DNA of 5,520 nucleotides, taken from Rhodospirillales bacterium. GTDB lineage: Bacteria; Pseudomonadota; Alphaproteobacteria; Rhodospirillales; Casp-alpha2. Position numbers and translations under genes: made by a program. The stretch lies in assembly GCA_018664265.1 (NCBI GenBank), contig JABJOR010000300.1, positions 1-5,520 on the forward strand, read 5' to 3'. This document shows positions 1-4,780 of this stretch, piece after piece (the first letter of the stretch is position 1; each line of letters begins with the position of its first letter). The notes beneath the pieces were generated by a model that had not been told where the DNA came from, made no database searches, and saw nothing but the letters and a program-made list of their open reading frames with translations.

Positions 1-236
1 ACGATATGAAAGGCCAGGGTGGAACCTTTGGCTATAAACTAATGACCACGGTGCTTGATTATTTGTGCACCTATCTGGAAAGACAAGAAGTCATGAGCAA
101 CGATGGATTGGATGTTATTCAATTACATATTGAAGCAGCAAAGACGATTATTAACAACCGTTTGACCGAAGACGGCGGTGAAACCGGGGATCAAATCCTT
201 CTTGGACTTCAGAAAATGATTAACAAAAAAGGGTAA
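1..236 (+). CDS. Hpt-like (histidine phosphotransfer) domain protein, 3' end only
   Basis: The reading frame is already open at the window edge, so this is the C-terminal ~78 residues of a longer protein. The visible start reads x-D-M-K-G-Q-G-G-T-F-G-Y. The first, incomplete codon is xAC, which would be His if the missing base is C, giving HDMKG. That matches the H-x-x-K-G core of Hpt domains as it occurs in alphaproteobacterial proteins of the HDxKGQGGxFGYPL type. The rest is predicted helical and ends with a TEDGGETGDQILLGL tail, again typical of those proteins. Hpt domains accept phosphate on the His and pass it between a hybrid kinase and a response regulator in the cytoplasm. Whether this one is catalytic cannot be judged without the missing first base. 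It is convergent with eipB, with 24 bases between the stop codons, and no clear intrinsic terminator is seen. The family call is by motif memory; the partner proteins are unknown. Confidence 0.6.
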   Translation, partial: DMKGQGGTFGYKLMTTVLDYLCTYLERQEVMSNDGLDVIQLHIEAAKTIINNRLTEDGGETGDQILLGLQKMINKKG

Positions 237-253
237 AGCATAAATATTTTTCA

Positions 254-265
254 TGTGAATTCACA
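254..265. repeat. Perfect 12-bp palindrome TGTGAATTCACA over the eipB stop codon
   Basis: TGTGAATTCACA is an uninterrupted perfect palindrome that covers the eipB stop codon (complement of 261-263) and part of the short convergent gap. It has no loop and is followed on neither strand by a directly adjoining T-run, so it is not a standard intrinsic terminator. The TGTGA/TCACA halves recall CRP half-sites, but CRP needs six bases between them and here there are only two. The function is unknown and it may be chance. Confidence 0.5.
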
Positions 266-1112
266 AGCAACTGGGTGCGCTTAGTATTTCAAATTTTTTC
301 GCAGTTATTTCTGCTGCAAATGCCCCAAAGTTCATAATCATGCTTGATGTAATACCATTTTCTAGCTGTAACACATTCATTTCAAAAGATGGAATGCCCG
401 TTTGTGAATCAATTGGGTAAAATGCCATAGAAAGGGGCCATCCATCCCTATTACCCAGTTCCCCAGCAACACCTGCACCGTGTTCTTTAGATTTCACAGT
501 GTCACCAATAAATGCATTAACCAGTTCTGGCTGATACTCTTCCGTGCCTGTAAAAATAATGCGAGAGGCATATCGTGAACCAGATCGTGCTTCATCAAGC
601 AGCCAGATTGTATGCGATACCGGGAACATTGTTTGTGGAGGCAGTGCAACATCTATTTGTGATGGTTTCGTATACTGTGCATTCCCTCCAGAACCATCTG
701 TGTTTAATACGGCCTTTCCACGCAACTCTTCAGAGATTCCATTACTTTGCGACTTTGAAGCAAACTGATACTCAAGCCCGTTTAAAGACTCCCAACTCGT
801 AAATAGAGCCGATTGTTGAATTGTTTGCCCTTCTGCCGGAGTAATTACAGTTTTTAGATCTTGAGTATAAATCCAGGCATCACAAGTTTTCTCCATTGAA
901 ACAGTCATCAGCCCATCGACATCACTGACAATGCCAGGGTCGGAATTCTGTGCTAATGATACCGTGTAAAAGGCTCTATGTGGAACCAGTTCTGATACTG
1001 CAGATGCTGAAGCTACAGGGATCATGAAAATCGCACAGGCAACAGAAGAAATAAGCAAAGCACTTTTCACAAATACTGCTGCCCTAAAATTGACTGCCAG
1101 CCTGTTTCTCAT
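261..1112 (-). CDS. eipB: EipB-type (DUF1849) periplasmic cell-envelope integrity protein
   Basis: Predicted 283-residue exported protein. Residues 1-38 look like a Sec signal peptide: a basic start (MRNR..K16), a hydrophobic core over ~17-33, and an ASA cleavage site after residue 38. The mature part begins LVPHRAFYTVSL (42-53), the usual opening of DUF1849, and carries the family signature LPPQTMFPVSHT (157-168). Two cysteines remain in the mature protein, C77 (EKTCDAW) and C282 (second last residue). The Brucella protein EipB has a disulfide joining the N- and C-terminal regions, and these two cysteines are placed to do the same. EipB folds as a beta-spiral in the periplasm and is needed for envelope integrity; that role is taken from the family. 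The start is well supported: AGGAG lies at 1120-1124, seven bases before the ATG. The length is normal for the family. It lies downstream of the Lrp gene on the same strand, but the 174-base gap carries its own likely promoter, so it is probably transcribed independently. Confidence 0.9.
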   Translation of the reverse strand: MRNRLAVNFRAAVFVKSALLISSVACAIFMIPVASASAVSELVPHRAFYTVSLAQNSDPGIVSDVDGLMTVSMEKTCDAWIYTQDLKTVITPAEGQTIQQSALFTSWESLNGLEYQFASKSQSNGISEELRGKAVLNTDGSGGNAQYTKPSQIDVALPPQTMFPVSHTIWLLDEARSGSRYASRIIFTGTEEYQPELVNAFIGDTVKSKEHGAGVAGELGNRDGWPLSMAFYPIDSQTGIPSFEMNVLQLENGITSSMIMNFGAFAAEITAKKFEILSAPSCL

Positions 1113-1192
1113 GATAATTCTCCTGACGTATTAAACAACTAAAGCCATATGATTTGTAACACTACCTCATAACTCACAGACTTGTCAGGAAT

Positions 1193-1219
1193 AACATATT
1201 GCATTGATGCAATTATGTT
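1193..1219. promoter_or_regulatory. Strong dyad overlapping the eipB promoter; likely operator
   Basis: The arms AACAT+ATTGCAT and ATGCAAT+T+ATGTT pair over 12 positions around a central TG, with a single unpaired T at 1214. The core 1198-1213 is perfect. There is no T-run after it on either strand, so it is not a terminator. It covers the candidate -10 box (1212-1217) and the expected start point of eipB, the position of a classical repressor operator. The core reads TTGCA-N4-TGCAA, close to but one base wider than the TTGCA-N3-TGCAA pattern described for Vibrio LuxO sites. The binding protein is unknown; the neighbouring Lrp and the LuxO-like regulator are both candidates. Confidence 0.5.
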
Positions 1220-1240
1220 CGCATTGAGACTGTCGAACAA
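1212..1240 (-). promoter_or_regulatory. Candidate sigma-70-type promoter for eipB
   Basis: On the minus strand, TTGTTC (1240-1235) and CATAAT (1217-1212) are separated by exactly 17 bases. The -10 box matches TATAAT at five of six positions; the -35 box matches only the TTG. The start point would be near 1205, giving an untranslated leader of about 90 bases. Position and spacing are good, but the -35 element is weak. Confidence 0.4.
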
Positions 1241-1286
1241 ACATACCCACCTTCTCAACCAGACAAATCAACAAATTATTTTTTTG

Positions 1287-1745
1287 CTAGATGTAGTCGA
1301 GCGGAAGTGCCGTAGTATACTTAATGGTTTCCATGGCAAAGGAAGAGGTAATGTCAGAGACTTCAATTTCATCGATTAGCCGTCTATAGATTACATCATA
1401 TCCTTCAATGCTAGGTGCTACGACTTTCATAAGATAATCATTATCACCACTCATCCGGTAAATTTCGACAATTTCCGGTATATCATCTACAACACGGGAA
1501 AAATCTTCCAGCCATTGAGTGTTATGTCGAGCAGCACGAATAGTAACCAATACAGTTATTCCTACATTCAGGGATTTAGTATCTAACAATGCAACACGCT
1601 TGCGGATGACACCATTTTTTTCAAGATTATGAATGCGGCGCCAACACGGTGTGGTTGACAGTCCAATCTGGTCAGCAACATCCGCTACGGAGAGTGAATC
1701 ATCTTCTTGAATTAACGTCAGGATTTTTCTGTCAAAATCATCCAT
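1287..1745 (-). CDS. Lrp/AsnC-family transcriptional regulator, DecR (YbaO)-like
   Basis: Predicted 152-residue DNA-binding protein, full length for the family. Residues 1-50 form the AsnC-type winged helix-turn-helix, with the recognition stretch LSTTPCWRRIHNLEKNGVI at 29-47. A hinge follows (VALLD, 51-55), then the ligand-binding/oligomerisation (RAM) domain from ~62, with the effector-loop motif RMSGDNDYLMKV at 97-108 and the tail SSFAMETIKYTTALPL at 134-149. The TTPCW, GDxDYLM and SSFAMExIKYTT stretches resemble E. coli DecR/YbaO, a cysteine-responsive activator, more than Lrp itself; this is from memory of that sequence. Such proteins usually bind amino acids and act on their own and adjacent divergent genes. 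Here the divergent gene encodes an ATC-hydrolase family member, which would connect to cysteine chemistry (inference). There is no strong ribosome-binding site; a GGA lies about 12 bases before the ATG. No hairpin terminator follows the stop. Confidence 0.9.
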   Translation of the reverse strand: MDDFDRKILTLIQEDDSLSVADVADQIGLSTTPCWRRIHNLEKNGVIRKRVALLDTKSLNVGITVLVTIRAARHNTQWLEDFSRVVDDIPEIVEIYRMSGDNDYLMKVVAPSIEGYDVIYRRLIDEIEVSDITSSFAMETIKYTTALPLDYI

Positions 1746-1773
1746 TTAGGTATTACATCCAGTTTAAATCGCT

Positions 1774-1779
1774 ATTATA
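1774..1779 (-). promoter_or_regulatory. Candidate -10 box of the Lrp-family gene
   Basis: The minus strand reads a perfect TATAAT about 29 bases before the Lrp start codon. A second TATAAT occurs at 1810-1805. Neither has a convincing -35 element at 16-18 bases, so the assignment rests on the -10 match in a very AT-rich stretch, where chance matches are easy. Confidence 0.3.
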
Positions 1780-1854
1780 GAAAGATATTGTTATATTTAG
1801 AATTATTATAAACAAATTTCAACCTAAATTGTAGAATCTTTCAAAATTTCAAAG

Positions 1855-1870
1855 TGGAACAAGAATTGCG
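1855..1870 (+). promoter_or_regulatory. Candidate sigma-54 (-24/-12) promoter before the ATC-hydrolase gene
   Basis: TGGAAC (1855-1860), five bases, then TTGCG (1866-1870). This has the invariant GG-N10-GC spacing of RpoN promoters and matches TGGCAC-N5-TTGCW at all but the fourth and last positions. The start point would be near 1881, leaving a leader of about 57 bases before the ATG at 1938. It lies in the intergenic region on the correct strand. The AT-rich stretch just upstream (1746-1854) could serve DNA bending for an enhancer-bound activator, but I could not identify a clear IHF or activator site there. Confidence 0.55.
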
Positions 1871-1937
1871 GCAGAAGGAAAAGTGCCTTAAGCATTATCA
1901 TAGATGCACAATCAAAACTTTCATGGAAATTCAAATT

Positions 1938-2396
1938 ATGACCACATTATTGGAACGCCGAAAAATCGAGGCACTCTTCGCCAAAGCCATTTACGAAGAA
2001 ATTTTACCCGAGCTGGGTGAGGAAAAATCATTGACCCTGCTCGGTAATGTTGCAAGAAAACTTGCTCTTGATATGGGCCAGAAGCTTGCGGAAGAAAAGA
2101 GTGGCGAAACAAACCTGCATTCATTTTCTGATATACAGAGTATTTGGCGCGCTGGTGGCGCCCTTGAAATTGAAGAACACGAACAGCGTGATGATTATCT
2201 GGCCTTTGATGTCGTTCGATGCCGATATGCCGATATGTATCGTGAAATCGGAGCTGAAAAGTTAGGTGCTTCATTGTCATGTAATCGTGATGGAACTTTG
2301 TGTGAAGGGTATGACAAACGCATAAAAATGCAACGAACAAAAACAATCATGGAAGGCTTTGATCACTGTGATTTTCGGTATACATTTAAGGAATAA
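1938..2396 (+). CDS. L-2-amino-thiazoline-4-carboxylic acid hydrolase family protein
   Basis: Predicted 152-residue soluble protein. The C-terminal half carries the family signature: VVRCRYADMYREIG (92-105), LSCNRDGTLCEG (113-124) and a terminal stretch with TIMEG and HCDFRY (137-148). These are hallmarks of the ATC-hydrolase family (Pfam ATC_hydrolase). Characterised Pseudomonas members open the thiazoline ring of ATC to N-carbamoyl-L-cysteine, which a second enzyme converts to L-cysteine. Cysteines at 95, 115, 122 and 144 are candidates for catalysis or metal binding. Many family members have no proven substrate, so the exact reaction is uncertain. Start choice: ATG 1938 has GGAA nine bases upstream. 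ATG 1923 (five residues longer) lacks such a site. The GTG at 1854 is unlikely because it abuts the putative sigma-54 promoter. The gene is divergent from the Lrp regulator and 63 bases upstream of gloB, possibly co-transcribed. No carbamoyl-cysteine amidohydrolase is present in the window. Confidence 0.8.
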   Translation: MTTLLERRKIEALFAKAIYEEILPELGEEKSLTLLGNVARKLALDMGQKLAEEKSGETNLHSFSDIQSIWRAGGALEIEEHEQRDDYLAFDVVRCRYADMYREIGAEKLGASLSCNRDGTLCEGYDKRIKMQRTKTIMEGFDHCDFRYTFKE

Positions 2397-2459
2397 GTGG
2401 TTTGGAAATCTCTAACAGTCTATAGGGACTGATATCAAATTAACAAATGGGCAGCAGAT

Positions 2460-3230
2460 ATGACACAACTCGATATAGTTCAAATTCCCGTTCTCAATGA
2501 CAACTATATTTATCTTGCACATGAGGCAACATCCGGAGCGACAGCCGTAATCGACCCTGCTGTTGCAGGCCCTGTTCTTGAGGCCGCAGCATCAAGAGGT
2601 TGGACGATCACGCACATTATCAATACTCACTATCATGGTGATCACACGGGTGGGAATCTTGAGATTAAAGAAAAAACCGGATGCACCATAATCGGATCAC
2701 GCATCGAGAGCGATCGCACACCAGGGATTGATCAGGAAGTAAGCGATGGCGATCACATTAAAATCGGTAATGCTCCGTGTATAGTCTTTGACGTGCCGGG
2801 CCATACCGAAGGCCATATTGCATTCTGGTTTGAAGAATCTGATGCATTGTTTTGTGGAGATACTCTTTTTGCATTGGGATGTGGGCGAATATTTGAAGGC
2901 TCTCCACTGGAAATGTGGACATCACTTTCAAAATTGAAAGTTCTGCCGGGAAGTACTAAGGTTTTCTGTGCCCATGAATATACCCAGGCTAATGCCAAAT
3001 TTGCCCTGTCCGTCGAACCAGACAATGCGGCTCTTGTTGCCCGTAGTAAAGAAATCGATGAAATGCGCCTTAAAGGAATACCGACCGTTCCCTCAACTTT
3101 GGCTCAGGAATTGGCAACCAACCCGTTCTTACGTCCAGACAGTGAAGACCTTCAACGAACAATAGGTATGAGTGGCGGCGCAATAGTTGATGTTTTTGCA
3201 GAAACACGTAAAAGAAAAAATAACTTCTAG
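2460..3230 (+). CDS. gloB: Hydroxyacylglutathione hydrolase (glyoxalase II)
   Basis: Predicted 256-residue cytosolic metallo-beta-lactamase-fold enzyme, normal length for bacterial GloB. It hydrolyses S-D-lactoylglutathione to D-lactate and glutathione, the second step of methylglyoxal detoxification. All metal ligands are visible: H57, H59, D61 and H62 in THYHGDH, H115 in GHTEGH, the bridging D134 in CGDTLF, and H172 in AHEYT. The C-terminal NPFLR (221-225) belongs to the glutathione-binding helical domain, which separates GloB from other metallo-hydrolases. The N-terminal IPVLNDNYIYL is also typical. The ribosome-binding site is weak (a GGG about ten bases ahead of the ATG), but the start agrees with the family. 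It follows the ATC-hydrolase-like gene by 63 bases with no obvious terminator between them. It converges on the LuxO-like gene, with four bases separating the two TAG stops. Confidence 0.96.
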   Translation: MTQLDIVQIPVLNDNYIYLAHEATSGATAVIDPAVAGPVLEAAASRGWTITHIINTHYHGDHTGGNLEIKEKTGCTIIGSRIESDRTPGIDQEVSDGDHIKIGNAPCIVFDVPGHTEGHIAFWFEESDALFCGDTLFALGCGRIFEGSPLEMWTSLSKLKVLPGSTKVFCAHEYTQANAKFALSVEPDNAALVARSKEIDEMRLKGIPTVPSTLAQELATNPFLRPDSEDLQRTIGMSGGAIVDVFAETRKRKNNF

Positions 3231-3234
3231 CGTC

Positions 3235-4665
3235 CTAGTTCTCTTCCATTTCTTTCAGCTTGCGATAGAGCGTAGAGGCCCCAATCTCAAGCATTGCAGC
3301 CGCACGGGCTACGTTACCAGCACATACTTCCAACGCCATATTGATGTGCCGTTGCTCCACATACCATAGCGGTTCAATATCACGGGCAGACATAGTTCTG
3401 GAAGGCTCATCTGAAGCTAAAGTAGCTATTGTTTCTGCTGAAACAGGATATGCCGCTCTACTGTCTTTACTAAATTTCTTATAATAATCCTGTGGGTGTC
3501 CGAAAAGCATGCTTTCAGTGATGAGCACACCATCATTCAAAACAACTGCATTTCGCAAAGTATTCTGTAATTCACGGACATTTCCCGGCCATGGGTGATG
3601 CAACAAGGCTTCACGGGCATTATTATCAAAGCTTGTAAATTGCTTTCCCTCTTCCTGGGTATATTGCTGCAAGAATATTTCGGCAATTTCGAGGATATCA
3701 TCTTCACGGTTACGTAATGGCGGCAAGCTTATGGGAATTACATGCAACCTGAAATATAGGTCTTCCCTAAAACGCCCAGCTTCAACCTCTTTCCATACAT
3801 CCTTATTTGTTGCGCAGATGAACCGCACATCAACTTTTTCTGTTCTTGAGCTCCCTACTCGTTGAAATGTACTTGTCTGCACAAAGCGTAATAACTTAGC
3901 TTGAAGGGCTTGTTCCATTTCACATATTTCATCAAGGAACAACGTCCCTCCATCAGCAAGAGTAGCTGCGCCGTCTCGGTCCGAGGCTGCCCCCGTAAAA
4001 GCACCTTTTACGGGGGCAAATATCTCGCTCTCCATTAAATCTTTGGGGATAGATGCACAGTTTAACGCAACAAAAGAGTTCCCATTTTGATTGCTCCGTG
4101 CATGGATGGCTTCAGCGCAGACTTCCTTACCTGTTCCTGATTCTCCAGTAATGAAGACAGAAGCACTGCTGGGAGCGGCAGAATCAATTGTTTTATAAAC
4201 TGCCTGCATAATAAGGGAAGAACCGATAAAGCCCTCATACTCGTGGCGATCAAAAACCTCCCGATAAGTCGTAACAATACGGTTCAGTTCCTGATGCTCA
4301 AAAGTATTACGAATCGTATATATGAAACGTTCAGGGTCAAAAGGCTTCAACAAGAAATCAGACGCGCCATTACGCATGGCTGTTACAGCCGTTTTTATCG
4401 ATCCATGGGCTGTAATGACAATGACTGAAATCGGCAGGGCGTTATTGTTAATATATTCAAGTATTTCCAGGCCGTTCATATCCGGAAGGTTAATATCAAG
4501 AATAAGAACATCAACGTCCCCCGAATCGATGATTGCTAGCGCATCCTTGCCAGTTCCGACATGTTTGAAATCGTAGGGTTCATCTTGAAGATATGCTTCA
4601 TAGAGCAATGCCAAATGCACTTCATCTTCAACCAATAGAACTATATGTTGATCTTTATCATTCAT
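3235..4665 (-). CDS. LuxO-like sigma-54-dependent response regulator (NtrC family)
   Basis: Predicted 476-residue activator, counted from ATG 4665; a GTG at 4680 would add five residues. Neither start has a strong ribosome-binding site, and the ATG is preferred. Receiver domain ~5-120: acidic pair E13/D14, phospho-acceptor D57 (LILDINLPD), T85 and K107. AAA+ domain ~145-375: GESGTGKE Walker A (174-181), GAFTGA (221-226), GGTLFLDE Walker B (239-246), ATN sensor (285-287) and WPGNVRELQN (359-368). Fis-type helix-turn-helix ~437-472 (GNVARAAAMLEIGASTLYRKL). FIGSS-MQAVYKTIDSAA, GKEVCAEAIHA and VGSS-VDVRFICATN match Vibrio LuxO closely (from memory). LuxO, phosphorylated through LuxU, drives sigma-54 promoters; no LuxU or sensor kinase gene is next to this one. 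Odd: the normally conserved FGH before GAFTGA reads FAP (residues 216-218), within a perfect DNA inverted repeat. It is divergent from aceK. Quorum sensing is not shown. Confidence 0.92.
   Translation of the reverse strand: MNDKDQHIVLLVEDEVHLALLYEAYLQDEPYDFKHVGTGKDALAIIDSGDVDVLILDINLPDMNGLEILEYINNNALPISVIVITAHGSIKTAVTAMRNGASDFLLKPFDPERFIYTIRNTFEHQELNRIVTTYREVFDRHEYEGFIGSSLIMQAVYKTIDSAAPSSASVFITGESGTGKEVCAEAIHARSNQNGNSFVALNCASIPKDLMESEIFAPVKGAFTGAASDRDGAATLADGGTLFLDEICEMEQALQAKLLRFVQTSTFQRVGSSRTEKVDVRFICATNKDVWKEVEAGRFREDLYFRLHVIPISLPPLRNREDDILEIAEIFLQQYTQEEGKQFTSFDNNAREALLHHPWPGNVRELQNTLRNAVVLNDGVLITESMLFGHPQDYYKKFSKDSRAAYPVSAETIATLASDEPSRTMSARDIEPLWYVEQRHINMALEVCAGNVARAAAMLEIGASTLYRKLKEMEEN
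3989..4017. repeat. Perfect 12-bp inverted repeat (5-base loop) inside the LuxO-like gene
   Basis: On the plus strand GCCCCCGTAAAA (3989-4000) and TTTTACGGGGGC (4006-4017) are exact reverse complements separated by GCACC. On the coding (minus) strand the first arm is exactly the codons Ala-Pro-Val-Lys and the second arm covers most of Phe-Thr-Gly-Ala of the GAFTGA loop. There is no T-run, so it is not a terminator. It could form a stable hairpin in mRNA or single-stranded DNA. See the findings for the likely link to an amino-acid change at a conserved site. Confidence 0.95.
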
Positions 4666-4780
4666 ATTTTCAATTTGCACCGTTTGTAATTTATCTTAAT
4701 AAATATCAATTTGTTATAGTATCCATAATGAATCAAAATAGTACACAGGCAAAACTTGTTTATAAAGATAAGGTCGAAAA
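4666..4780. promoter_or_regulatory. Divergent intergenic region between the LuxO-like gene and aceK
   Basis: These 115 AT-rich bases must hold the promoters of both genes, but I found no convincing sigma-70 or sigma-54 pair on either strand. On the plus strand TATAGT (4715-4720) and CATAAT (4724-4729) are possible -10 boxes without good -35 partners. TTGCA-N5-TGTAA (4675-4689) is an imperfect dyad next to the LuxO-like start. An AAGG at 4770-4773, seven bases before the ATG, is a clear ribosome-binding site for aceK. Confidence 0.4.

Noticed and set aside
231..262. A/T-rich gap after the Hpt-like gene as a bidirectional terminator
   Set aside because: Only a weak A/T stem with a G-U pair can be drawn, and no GC-rich stem adjoins a T-run.
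467..482. Minus-strand CGGTGCAGGTGTTGCT resembles a -24/-12 promoter
   Set aside because: It is inside eipB, with no downstream gene on that strand within the window.
544..802. Open frames on the plus strand opposite eipB
   Set aside because: They overlap a well-supported gene, have no ribosome-binding site and show no recognisable protein features.
1034..1060. Possible lipoprotein cysteine (C26) in the EipB signal peptide
   Set aside because: The preceding residues Ser-Val-Ala do not form a lipobox, and a normal Ala-x-Ala cleavage site follows.
2073..2089. GGGCCAGAAGCTTGC resembles a sigma-54 promoter with GG-N10-GC spacing
   Set aside because: It lies inside the ATC-hydrolase coding region with poor -24 flanks and no gene positioned to use it.
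1936..2346. 136-codon minus-strand frame opposite the ATC-hydrolase gene
   Set aside because: The sense strand carries a recognisable protein family; this frame does not.
2419..2434. CAGTC-TATAGG-GACTG small stem-loop between the ATC-hydrolase gene and gloB
   Set aside because: A five-base stem with no T-run; too weak for a terminator or riboregulator.
2710..2717. GCGATCGC octamer (cyanobacterial HIP1 motif)
   Set aside because: Single copy inside gloB; chance occurrence, and the gene content is not cyanobacterial.
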